Below, in pieces: positions 9,787 through 18,281 of a stretch of 64,000 bases of DNA (positions are counted from its first letter, which is position 1; every line of letters begins with the position of its first letter). The notes under the pieces are model-generated. The model saw only the letters and a program-made list of their open reading frames with translations. It did not search any database and was not told the origin of the DNA. Source of the DNA: UBA6623 sp965238125. Lineage in GTDB: Bacteria; Acidobacteriota; Terriglobia; Bryobacterales; UBA6623. A program made the position numbers and the translations under genes. The DNA is taken from the NCBI GenBank assembly GCA_965238125.1, contig OZ250179.1, positions 744,001 through 808,000 on the forward strand. Direction: 5' to 3'.

Positions 9787-9915
9787 GGCTTTGGTTTTCT
9801 GCTGCGGATGACGACCCGTGCGAACTTTCTCTTGCCTCTGACGTAAAACCGGCTGCTCAAAGCTCCGTCGTACCCCTGTATGACATCGGAATCCATACCA
9901 ACGATGTCGACTATA

Positions 9916-10961
9916 ACCTGGACGGCCAAAGCTCGGCGCAAACTCTCCCCGACGGCAACATCACATTCGCCTACCCCCCCGGCCCCGTCGCGGCGCTCCA
10001 CCTTTCGAAGACCGCGGCCGCGCCCGACACCGACTTGCTGATCGAGTTCAGCGCGAAGGGAATGACCTTCATGCCCGCGGATACCGTCGTCGGTTTCGGT
10101 ACCGCCGATATTAGCGCGCGGGAAGTTCGTGTCTTGGCGCCGGGGCGCTTGCAGGCGGTGGTAACCATCAGTCCGGTCGCAGCGCCGGGCGCCTACCCGG
10201 TCACGGTCACCAGCGGGCTGCAAGTGGTAGGCATGGAGGCAGGGTTCCGAGTCCTCGATTCGCGACCCGCCGACGGCCCGGCTCCCGTCTTGCGCTTCGG
10301 TGGATTGGTCAACAGCGCTACGGGAGAACCGAACCTCTCGCCCGGGGTGCTCGCCACATTACTGGGGAAGAATCTCGTCGCCCTCGGCACCGGCGTCGAG
10401 CCGCCGGCGGATCCTTCGGTCACGTTCAACGGCCTGCCGGCGCGATTGATCGAGGTCGAACCCGAGCGCATCTCCTTGCAACTTCCCGTCGACCTCGATC
10501 CGGGGTTCGCGGTGTTGCATGTCGACAACGGCGCGGCGGTGAGCGAGCCCCAGCTGGTGCGAATCGAGCGCGCCTCGCCGGGTTTATTCGGGGCCTTTCA
10601 CACGGACGGTATTGCGATTGACGAGTCCGCTCCCGCCGGCCCCGGGGAACGAATTGTCATTGCCGCCACCGGCCTGGGCGCCGCCTTTGCCGTCGCGGCC
10701 GCCGACGGGGAAGCTCCTGACGGGGACATTAATGCCCTCGACGACCTGCCTGCCGTCTCCGTGATCTTCGGCGGGCAGAGGTTGCGCCCCGTCGCCATCG
10801 AACCGCGGGAAGGCAACCCGGGCCTCTACTTGGTTCGAGTAATCGTCCCGCGCTCGGCGGCCGGAAGGCGCGTTGGATTATCGCCGCTCGTTGACGGATT
10901 TCGCGGCAATGAGCTCGACATCCCCGTTGCCGCTTCAACCTCATCGCTACGACGACGCTGA
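9916..10961 (+). pseudogene. Matrixin-like peptidase gene, 3' part
   Basis: Continues the frame of the gene broken at 6848. The segment from 9916 (YNLDGQSSAQTLPDGN) completes an Ig-like/TIG repeat. The last 230 residues (FGGLVNSATGEPNLSPGVLATLLGKNL... ASPGLFGAFHTDG... VIAATGLGAAFA) have the order of motifs seen in the Solibacter-type C-terminal domain, thought to act in export or surface attachment. No start codon or promoter belongs to this half, so it is probably silent. An ATG at 10035 is internal. Confidence 0.8.
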
Positions 10962-11028
10962 AAGGCAGCTTCCCCTTCGCCGCGCTGGGACCCGCCCCAC
11001 TCGCACAACACGGGTTTACGGTTTCGGG

Positions 11029-11058
11029 TTGGCCGATGCCTGCCTCCCGTCCTATACT
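11029..11058 (+). promoter_or_regulatory. Likely promoter of tRNA-Gln
   Basis: TTGGCC at 11029-11034 and TATACT at 11053-11058, 18 bases apart, resemble sigma-70 -35 and -10 boxes. The tRNA starts 23 bases after the -10 box. Confidence 0.45.
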
Positions 11059-11081
11059 GACGAAAGCAGTTTTGCCTCGCT

Positions 11082-11155
11082 TGGGAGGTAGTGTAACGGT
11101 AACACGACAGTCTCTGGATCTGTTTATCGGGGTTCGAATCCCTGCCTCCCAGCCA
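11082..11155 (+). tRNA. tRNA-Gln (anticodon CTG)
   Basis: 74-base cloverleaf. Acceptor strands TGGGAGG (11082-11088) and CCTCCCA (11145-11151) pair fully. The anticodon loop CTCTGGA gives anticodon CTG. The T arm contains GGTTCGAATCC, and CCA is encoded at 11153-11155. Discriminator base is G. Confidence 0.93.
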
Positions 11156-11267
11156 TACTTTCTACCCTCTATTTCTCGCCCTCTGATTTCGATAGATTGT
11201 GGCTAAAGGCGTGCTGTTGATCCATGCCGATGGATCAACATGCCGATAGGTCGTAACCCTCCGTAAA

Positions 11268-12256
11268 TCAAAGGTCGAGGTAACTCTCCAGAATCCGGAA
11301 TGTGCCGGGATGATTGGGCAACATGGTGTGCCCAACGTCGGTTATGAACCGGTGGGGTGAATTTCCCGCCGCGGCGCAAGCGCTATAGGTCGGAACCGTC
11401 CCGTCGCCCTGGCGGGGACTCGCTTCGGGATCCTCGAATTCGTCGCTGCCGACCCAGTCGAAGTTAAACTCGATCTGGTCTTTCGTTGTGAGGTTCGGCC
11501 CAACGATGAGGAGGTGCTCGCCAGGGGGTGTTGCGCCCAAGCCCTCCGTGAAGGCGAGGCCATTGCGAACCCTCGGATGGTTTCCCCTCGGCATCTGATA
11601 CTTGTTGGAGAAGTAGGTCCTCTGTGTTCCCTTTACGTACCACTCCCGACCGTTCTTGCCCTCGATACGGAGCATCTTGACGTTGTCCAGATAGAACTTG
11701 TTGGGCAGCAGCTCCCAAGTCGACTCACATACCGTGGCCAAACTGTGAAGAGCTTCGTCGAGATCATCGTAATCGTCGCGCTCCAGCGCGTAGTTGAACA
11801 AGTCGAAGACGAGTTCGGTCACGAAGTCGGTGACTTGGATTTCCGGATGCAGCACGAAGTACGCCTTTGGCGATCCGTAATGAGGTGTCGCGATATAAAC
11901 CGTCCGGCGAACCGGGGCTCCCGCCTGAATCGCGGCCTTGGTGACGAGCCCTCCCATGGAGTGACAGATCACGTCCACTTCCTGGTGCGTGGTGCCGAAC
12001 ATTCCGTTGAACGATGCCAGGAAGCGTGCAATGGCCGCCACGAGCTCGGCGGCGCTCGTCCTGTTCGACTTTGTCCAGTTATAGGTGAAGAACAGCAGAT
12101 TGAGGTTCTGGTAGTAGCCCTTTCCTTCGAGCGCGGTGAGCAGGCTGTCGTAGGAGCCCAGGGCATCGCCGCTCGATGCCCGAAGTTGATCGTACCGGAT
12201 TTGGTCTTCCAGTTCCTTGAAAATTCCGATGCCCTCGGCTGTGATGGGCGGCCACT
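11268..12256 (-). pseudogene. Lipase-like alpha/beta hydrolase, 3' part (split by IS630)
   Basis: C-terminal two thirds of a lecithin:cholesterol acyltransferase/lipase-like hydrolase. It holds the nucleophile elbow VICHSMGGLVTKAA (GHSxG-type, here CHSMG) and a late DGTVPTYSA plus DVGHTMLPNHP, which would supply the catalytic Asp and His. The gene enters from 13826 on the minus strand and is cut by an IS630 element at a TA. Joining 13826-13352 to 12256-11268 gives an open frame of 487 codons that reads GHPELKWPPITAEGIG across the junction. Confidence 0.85.
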
Positions 12257-12280
12257 TACTGAGTCTCGCATAATATACTG

Positions 12281-12772
12281 TCAATCGAGACAAAGAGAAG
12301 ACTGTTTCCAGAAAGCGGTAATCAAGCGCGGTTTGCGGCGCATTCGCCGCAGCGCTTTGCGGGCGCGCTCGTCGAGTTCCCAGTAGTCCTTCGGGCAGAC
12401 GTTGGGCAACTCGTGCTGCTTCCAGTACGCCCAAATGTATTCCACCGGGTTCAACTCCGGCGCATAGGGCGGCAAGTACTCCGTTGCGATGTGATCCTCG
12501 GAGAGCTGGATGAACTCCCGCACCAGGCGGCTGCGGTGCGCCGGCAGCCGGTCCCAGACGATCAGCAGTGGGCCGTCGATGTGGCGCACCAAAGCCTTCA
12601 GGAAGTCGATGACCTCCAGCTCGCCGATCGCGCCGGGATAGAGCCGGAAGTAAAAGTTGCGCAACGTCAGCCCGGCCGACACCGACAGCTTGTCCCAGTT
12701 GAAGTTGAACTCCAACACCGGTGTCTCGCCGTGCGGCGCCCAGGTGCGGCAACGATGCGGCTTCTGACTCAA
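12281..12772 (-). CDS. IS630 transposase, catalytic C-terminal frame (orfB)
   Basis: DDE domain. In the -1 frame after the slippery site the product reads KKKARKEERTIVFIDES, supplying the first Asp. The second is in LIVWDRLPAH and the Glu in LNPVEYIWAYWK. All three catalytic residues are present, so a frameshifted fusion product would be a complete IS630 transposase. Confidence 0.82.
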   Translation of the reverse strand: MSQKPHRCRTWAPHGETPVLEFNFNWDKLSVSAGLTLRNFYFRLYPGAIGELEVIDFLKALVRHIDGPLLIVWDRLPAHRSRLVREFIQLSEDHIATEYLPPYAPELNPVEYIWAYWKQHELPNVCPKDYWELDERARKALRRMRRKPRLITAFWKQSSLCLD

Positions 12773-13296
12773 TCCGCTTTCGTCGATGAAGACGATCGTA
12801 CGTTCTTCTTTGCGGGCTTTTTTTTAATGGCCGGCCAAGTCTTGCGCTGCCAGCTGCGGATGGCCTCTTCGTTGCGCTCCCGCGCTTTGCCGACGGGCCG
12901 TTGCGGGCTCCAACCGAGCGCCCGCAGGATCTTCCAGACATGGCCCTCGTGATAGCGCACGCCGAACTCGTCTCCGATCAGACGAGCGACCCGCGGACAG
13001 CTCCACAGCGGCGTCGGGAAGCCGTGCGCCTCGGGGCCTTCCAGCAGCAACGCCTCGAGGCGTTCGAGCTGCGCGGCGTCCAACAGCGGCTTACGGCCGG
13101 CGCGGCCGGCCTGGCGCAACCCGGCTTCGCCGTCACGCCGGTATCGTCGCAGCCACTCGCTGACGCTTTGCCGCGCGACCTTCAATCGCCTCGCTGTCTC
13201 GGACTGACTACAGCCTTGCTCGACCAACCGGATCGCTTTGAAACGGCGCTTCTCCAGGGCCTCGAAATCCCGCCGTACGCCTTTTGTATTTCCCAT
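12769..13296 (-). CDS. IS630 transposase, N-terminal frame (orfA)
   Basis: DNA-binding half of the transposase. It has an HTH region (CSQSETARRLKVARQSVSEWLRRY) and a winged-helix part with YHEGHVWKILRALGWSPQRP. I chose the ATG giving MGNTKGVRRDF at 13296; an in-frame start at 13332 would add 12 residues that reach towards the IS end. The frame ends just after a run of eight A at the slippery site 12817-12823, and the catalytic half is in the -1 frame. Confidence 0.82.
   Translation of the reverse strand: MGNTKGVRRDFEALEKRRFKAIRLVEQGCSQSETARRLKVARQSVSEWLRRYRRDGEAGLRQAGRAGRKPLLDAAQLERLEALLLEGPEAHGFPTPLWSCPRVARLIGDEFGVRYHEGHVWKILRALGWSPQRPVGKARERNEEAIRSWQRKTWPAIKKKPAKKNVRSSSSTKAD
12817..12823 (-). 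promoter_or_regulatory. Programmed -1 frameshift site (A_AAA_AAG)
   Basis: On the minus strand the zero frame reads ATT AAA AAA AAG. The last seven bases are A AAA AAG, the classic efficient bacterial -1 slippery heptamer. Slipping back one base joins orfA to orfB exactly where the conserved protein continues. Confidence 0.65.
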
Positions 13297-13351
13297 ACAT
13301 ACAAAGACGTACGTACCCCAAAAAGGTGTCACTTGATTTTGCGAGACTCAA

Positions 13352-13826
13352 TAAGTTCCGGATGCCCGTTGCTGATCGAGTGTAGGCGGGAGCCCATAAT
13401 ACCGGGTACGACGACCAAAGGCCGGTTAGTTCTTGGGAAATTCGTCCCAAACCAGTTCGGTGGTCGGGACGCTTCAGGCATCTCCTCGAGCTGTTCGGGA
13501 GCGAAACCGGGGTCGTCGCCGCGCTTCAAGAAAAATTTGGGATCGAGTTGGAAATCGAAGTCGTAAGGCTCATCAACAGTGATCGCGATTCCCGGACCCA
13601 CCGTCAAAATGGCCGTGACCCTCTCGATCGAGGCAGGACCGATTCCGAGTTCTTTCAAAGTGTCCGTCAACTCGTCGGCGTCGGCAAAGGCTACGTCGCG
13701 TGTGACGAGTCGCTCGGAGACGCGGACAGCCAACGCGTCGGCGACCTCCGGCGTGATGCCCTCCAAGACGGCAAGATGCCTACGAATCTCGTCCGGGTTA
13801 AGTAGGTTAATGTCGATGCGATCCAT
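13352..13826 (-). pseudogene. Lipase-like alpha/beta hydrolase, 5' part
   Basis: First 158 codons of the interrupted hydrolase. An N-terminal helical domain (residues 1-70, LNPDEIRRHLAVLEGITPEVADAL) precedes the start of the hydrolase fold at PLVVVPGIMGSRLHS, the oxyanion-hole region of LCAT-like lipases. The frame then meets the IS630 end and stops within it. Confidence 0.82.
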
Positions 13827-14326
13827 GCTCGTACCCTCCTAGCGTCTCCTAACGGAGCTTGCAATGAAACTCTGCTTTGTGGATCTCGGCAAAGTAGCGC
13901 CGGCGATATCATCCGGGTTTCAGTATCCCCGGACGGGCTTCTTCTTGCGGGTACTCCGATTTTTGGTCGATTTGCCCCGAAATTCCCACGGTTGCTATAC
14001 CGCCACGCACAGGATAGTCGGATCACGGCTTTGTTGCAAGTCTATTCGCGTCATTTATTCGCATCATTAAGCGTGGTTGGGGGCAGCGGGCGGTCGGCAC
14101 GAGGCGGGTGGCGCCGATTAATCAGGACCCCGGACCTGTCGTGATGCGACGGTGCCCGTGGACGCGTTACGTCGCGCTCGCTCCCTCACACAGCTTTCAT
14201 CCTGCACCGCGGTAGCTTGACAAGCGTTCCGCAAGGCGCTTTGATGGGGCTGGAAATACGCGGACTTGCGTCCCTCCCGGCCGACAGGAAAAGCGAGTTG
14301 TTCGGGCGAGCATCAAAGGAGCCACG
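13827..14326. other. Intergenic region between two divergent lipase-like genes
   Basis: About 500 bp. No convincing gene: the only plus-strand frame (13864-14070) has no ribosome-binding site or recognisable domain. It presumably holds the two divergent promoters, but I see no strong boxes. Confidence 0.4.
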
Positions 14327-15293
14327 ATGGCAAACGGCGATTCCCTAAATATTGTGTTGGTGCATGGATTCCCCGGTTTTTCGCAACTGGGCGAGCTGGA
14401 GTATTTCGAGGGAGTTGAAGAGGACCTGAAGAGCAAGTTCAGCTCGCGCAACATCAAGATCAGCACCCCGCCCCTTGGAGCTGTCGCTGACGTCGAGAAA
14501 AGGGCCAAGACTCTCAGGGACGACATCGAAAAGAAGTTCAACGGCGAAAAGGTACACACCATCGCTCACAGCGGCGGTGGGCTGGACGCCCGTTGGCTGG
14601 CGTCCCCCCACCCCGACTGTTTGAACGGCGCTGACTTGGTCTCCTCGATCACCACCATTTCGACGCCCCACCGCAGAGCGCTTGCCGCCGACCTGTTCGC
14701 GGACCACGTGCCGGAGGTAACCGATGACGTGTTTGAGCGACTCGTTGCGAGGTTGCCCGCCAACCCGTTTAATCTATCCTGGGTGGGCTTGCTCGCGTCT
14801 TGGGCCGCGGGCCACGCGATTCGGTTGTCGGGGGGATTCGGGATCAGCCTGGGCCACCCGCGCAACAAGTTGCTCAGAGGATTGCTGCGTACGGTTCCGG
14901 ATGCCGTCAGGTTCGTCAAGCAATTGACCGACCTCTGCCCCAAGGCCATACGAGCCTTCAGTTCCGAGGAAATGGAGAAGTTCAACCATAAAGTCACGGA
15001 TGCCGCAGATGTGACCTACAACAGTTACGCGGGCGTCACTGGTGTAGGAAAAGGCGACTTGCCGGCGCCGGTCTTTTACGCCCCCCATCTATTGCTGCTG
15101 CTCGGCGGCAAAGAGTAATGACGGCTGGGTCACGGTCGAATCCGCCAAGTGGGGTGAATTCAAGGGCAAGATTGCCGCCGACCATGCCGATGAAATCGGC
15201 CACGACCTTACGCCCCCTGGCGGCATCCCCCGCCCGGCGTTCGATCACCTGACCTTCTACGAAGAGATCGTGCGCGAACTGGCGGATGCTTGA
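14327..15293 (+). pseudogene. Lipase-like alpha/beta hydrolase, frameshifted near the C-terminus
   Basis: Second lipase-like gene, facing away from the first. It starts MANGDSLNIVLVHGFPGF (oxyanion region VHGFPG) and has the elbow THTIAHSGGGLDARWLA (AHSGG). The zero frame stops at 15118. The sequence SNDGWVTVESAKWGEF, with the Asp expected in this family, then follows in another frame, and DHADEIGHD supplies a likely catalytic His, running to a stop at 15293. The shift probably lies in the run of six C at 15081-15086; removing one C joins the frames. It may be a real mutation or a homopolymer error. Confidence 0.75.
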
Positions 15294-15355
15294 TATATGA
15301 CCGCGGTCACGACCCTTTTGTCCCTCCCCAGCCTTTGTTGCTAAGATATTCCCCT

Positions 15356-15484
15356 ATGTCCGACACCGACGAAGAACGCCCGTTAGGATTCAATACCCGC
15401 TCCCTGCACGCCGGGCAGCGTCCCGACGAGGCCACCGGCGCTCGCGCCGCGCCGATCTATCAAACCACGTCGTTCGTGTTTGAA
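15356..15484 (+). pseudogene. metY: O-acetylhomoserine sulfhydrylase (metY), first 43 codons
   Basis: Start ATG at 15356, protein MSDTDEERPLGFNTRSLHAG...PIYQTTSFVFE. This is the N-terminus of a Cys/Met-metabolism PLP enzyme that makes homocysteine from O-acetylhomoserine and sulfide. It breaks after FE at 15484, where the IS1380 left repeat begins. The rest is at 20233-21408. The stub lacks all catalytic residues. Confidence 0.92.
15480..15484. repeat. Target-site duplication of unit B (TTGAA), left copy
   Basis: TTGAA precedes the left repeat at 15485; the partner is 20228-20232, directly before the rest of metY. The match extends to seven bases (GTTTGAA), so the right border could be up to two bases earlier. 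Confidence 0.8.
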
Positions 15485-17150
15485 CCCGGATTTCCACTTT
15501 AGTTTCGGTTCTGCTAACCATCGGGTGGACTCGGACGCCTTTATTTATGCGGGCTTGAAAGCACTCAAGGCGCTGAGGAGATCAACACCCAATGGGTGAA
15601 AAAGAAAACAAACCGTTTCAGCTCACCTTCAATGGATTTCTCAAGGTCGATTTCCAAGGATCGCGAGTCACCTCGGATGGCGGGCTGATTCTCATTCGCG
15701 AACTGGACGAACGACTCGGACTAGGCAAGCTGATAGACGAGCATCTGACGGATTCGCGGCAAGGCTCGAACAAGAAGTTCCCGTTCGTCGATCTGCTGCG
15801 ACAGTCGGTCTACTCCCGCTTGGCGGGCTACGAGGATCTCAACGACGCCGTTCGTGTCTCCGCCGATCCAACCTTTCGGCTGATTGGCTCGAAGAAGAAC
15901 TGGGATCGCGGCGCGGCGCTGACCTCCCGGCTGCAGAGCTTCGAGACCGCCATGCTCGCCGGCGACGAGAATCTGATCGGGCTGATGGCGGTGAACCGCG
16001 AGTTGATCGCGCAAGCCGAGGCCGGTGATGACTCCGAGTGCGTCGTGCTGGACATGGACTCTACCGAGAGCCCCGTCCACGGCCGGCAGGAAGGCAGCGC
16101 CTACAACGGCCACTTCGAGTCGGTCTGCTACCACCCACTGTTGCTGTTCAACCAGCACGGCGATTGCTTGGCGGCAAAGTTGCGACCGGGCAACGTGTCC
16201 AGCGCCGAGGACTGGGACGAGCTGCTGCTGCCGGAAATCGAACGCCAACAGGCGGAGGGCAAACAGGTGACGTTCCGGGCCGATGCCGCCTTCGCCAAGC
16301 CGGATATTTACGAGACGTTGGAGGAGCGCGGCGTGGACTACGTGATTCGCATCCCGGCCAACAAGAGCCTGGAGCTGGAGATCGAAGATATCCTGTTTCG
16401 TCCGCCGGGCAGGCCGAGCGCAAAGCCCCTGGTGCGCTACAGGAGCTTTCGGTATCAGGCCGCGAGCTGGTCGAAGTCCCGGCGGGTTGTTGCGAAGGTC
16501 GAGCATCACCAAGGTGAGTTGTTTCCTCGCGTCGGTTTCATCGTCACGAGCATGGCCTTGCCGAGCCGCTCGCTGGTGCGGTTCTACAACAAGCGCGGCA
16601 CGGCGGAGCAGTGGATCAAGGAAGGCAAACAAGCGACGCATTGGACAAGGCTGTCATGCCATCGGTTCCGGGCCAACGAAGTGCGACTGCAACTCAGCGT
16701 GCTGGCCTATAACCTGGGGAACCTATGGCGGAGGCTCGGGCTGCCGCAACGGATCAAGAGCTGGTCGCTGACGAGCTTGCAACAGCGGCTGATGAAGACG
16801 GGCGGTAGGCTGGTCAAGCATGCGCGGTACTATTGGCTGCTGTTGGCCGAAGGACATCTGAACCGGCGGCTGTTCGGCGACATGCTGCATAGGATCTGGG
16901 CGCTGCCTGTGCCGGGTGGGTAGCGTTGCCCGGGCGAGGATCAACAGTTTTTGGCTCCAAAAAGGTTTCGCAGGGAGCAGTGTCGGCCGGAGCGCCGTTC
17001 AGTCCGCTCAATCAACGTCTGTGAGCGGACGGACGAGCCCTGGCGCCTACCGGCGGAGGTGATGTGCAGGGTTCAGCGCGAAAAGACGTGGTATTCGGCG
17101 CAGCGGGGGTGTGTCCTGTGACCGTGCCAGGGCCAAAATGGAAATCCTGG
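15485..17150 (+). mobile_element. IS1380-family element, copy 2 (1,666 bp)
   Basis: Complete element. Left repeat CCCGGATTTCCACTTTA at 15485 and right end TGGAAATCCTGG at 17150. No duplication matches its own two flanks (TTGAA and ATAAG), because its right flank is captured donor DNA and the duplication is found at the end of unit B instead. Confidence 0.93.
15592..16923 (+). CDS. IS1380-family transposase (copy 2), intact
   Basis: 443-residue DDE transposase. First catalytic region CVVLDMDSTESPVHG (about 146-160), second VTFRADAAFAKPDIYE (about 222-237), and the C-terminal RFYNKRGTAEQWIKEGK (about 334-350) with the late Glu. It acts on the element's inverted repeats by cut-and-paste. With copies 4 and 5 it is a likely source of transposase for the damaged copy 1. 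Confidence 0.93.
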   Translation: MGEKENKPFQLTFNGFLKVDFQGSRVTSDGGLILIRELDERLGLGKLIDEHLTDSRQGSNKKFPFVDLLRQSVYSRLAGYEDLNDAVRVSADPTFRLIGSKKNWDRGAALTSRLQSFETAMLAGDENLIGLMAVNRELIAQAEAGDDSECVVLDMDSTESPVHGRQEGSAYNGHFESVCYHPLLLFNQHGDCLAAKLRPGNVSSAEDWDELLLPEIERQQAEGKQVTFRADAAFAKPDIYETLEERGVDYVIRIPANKSLELEIEDILFRPPGRPSAKPLVRYRSFRYQAASWSKSRRVVAKVEHHQGELFPRVGFIVTSMALPSRSLVRFYNKRGTAEQWIKEGKQATHWTRLSCHRFRANEVRLQLSVLAYNLGNLWRRLGLPQRIKSWSLTSLQQRLMKTGGRLVKHARYYWLLLAEGHLNRRLFGDMLHRIWALPVPGG

Positions 17151-18281
17151 ATAAGCCGAAGGTGATCGTCGGCGGCGCGGGCGCTTGGCAGATCGACAAG
17201 ACCGGTTCGATCAAGAGACTGGGCGTCGACTGCGTCATCAACGGTCGCGCCGAGGCCGTCGTGCTCGACCTGTTTCAAAAAGCCGAAGCCGGCGAGGCGT
17301 TGCCGCTCGTCGTGCAGGCCGCCGAGCCGGCCCTCGAGCAGCTCGTGATTCCGAAAAAGCGCTCGACCTACGGCATCGTCGAGATGAACCGCGGTTGCGG
17401 CCGACAATGCGCCTTCTGCTCGCCGACCCTCGAGACGCGTATTTCCATCCCGCCGGAGCAATTGATGAGGGCGGTCCGGGCCAACACCGACAACGGTGGG
17501 CCGATCATCTTCCCGGTTTCCGAGGACGTTTTCATCTACGGGGCGGCCGCGCCTTTCTATATTCCCAACGCGACTCGCCTGCTCGACTTTTACGACAAGG
17601 TCGCGTCGGTTCCCGGCGTGAAATACCTGCCGCTTTCGCACGCGACGATCGCACCGACGGTGGTCAATCCCGGTCTGATCAAGGACTTGTCGAAGATTCT
17701 GCTTCCGAAGAGCGCCTTGCGGAATCGTTTTTCGTCCCACCCGGATAAACGCTTCCTGGCCCCGTTGATCGGTATCGAAACGGGTTCGGCACGGCTCGCC
17801 GCGCTGACCATGTCGGGTAAGTCGTTGCCCTTCGATATTCGCGATTGGCAGGAAATCGTGGTCGAGGGAATCAACATTTTCAACGACAACAATTGGTTCC
17901 CGGTTTGCACTTTCATTGTCGGGCTGCCCAACGAGACCGAGGACGACTTGCGCCAAACGCTCGATCTGCTGCACCGCCTCAAGAACAACAAGATTCTCTA
18001 CGTGCCGTCGATCTTCACGCCGCTCGAGGACACGCGCATGGCCAAGGATAAGGCGCTCAAGGCCAAGCAGTTGACGAAGCTCCAATGGGAATTCATCATG
18101 ACGGCCTGGAAGCAGAGCCGCGATTTCGGCGAGATGCGCGACCGCTCGCGCGTCTACTTCCGCTGGGGCACCAAGGCCTTCTATTACGGACGCGGGCGCT
18201 GGGTGCACGGTGAGCAGTTCAAGTGGCCGGCCATGCGGTTTGCCGGCGTTTCCGAGGAGAAGATCGGCGACAACCTTTACT
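17151..18281 (+). pseudogene. Radical SAM protein, 5'-truncated, first part (cargo of unit B)
   Basis: Iron-sulfur enzyme of the type with an N-terminal cobalamin-binding domain. The visible protein begins mid-domain (DKPKVIVGGAGAWQI) because IS copy 2 cut the 5' end. The 4Fe-4S motif CGRQCAFC (CxxxCxxC) is present, then GIETGSARLAALTMSGKSLP and a C-terminal segment FRWGTKAFYYGRGRW. The last bases of the IS right repeat supply an in-frame ATG (MEIL then DKPK), so translation could start in the IS. The frame is cut at 18281 by IS copy 3 and resumes at 19952. Product unknown. Confidence 0.78.
18277..18281. repeat. Target-site duplication of IS1380 copy 3 (TTACT), left copy
   Basis: TTACT at 18277-18281 is repeated at 19947-19951. 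Removing copy 3 and one repeat joins the radical SAM frame as GDNLYLDWDKDNTVPNK. Confidence 0.8.

Larger units (their letters stand above)
6849..9910 (+). mobile_element. ISEcp1-like transposition unit A (IS1380 copy 1 plus DUF262-HNH gene)
   Basis: A 3,062-bp insertion in the peptidase gene. It starts with the IS1380 left repeat, contains the IS to 8501, then 1,409 bp of captured DNA with a DUF262-HNH gene and 124 bp upstream of it. CTATA flanks both ends. There is no second IS copy at the right end, so this is not a classical composite transposon. It fits one-ended mobilisation, in which the transposase uses a weak right-end substitute. Reading inward from 9910 the terminal bases (TCGACATCGTT) resemble the true repeat only poorly, as is known for ISEcp1 alternative ends. 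Confidence 0.75.
12259..13351 (-). mobile_element. IS630-family element inserted in the lipase-like gene
   Basis: 1,093 bp. Inverted ends CTGAGTCTCGCATAAT (from 12259) and, on the other strand, TTGAGTCTCGCAAAAT (from 13351). It is flanked by TA at 12257-12258 and 13352-13353, the duplication expected for this family. It carries two overlapping transposase frames. Confidence 0.9.

Noticed and set aside
9783..10223. Minus-strand frame overlapping the peptidase 3' part
   Set aside because: Antisense to sequence that belongs to the restored peptidase gene and to the upstream region of the DUF262 gene; no motifs.
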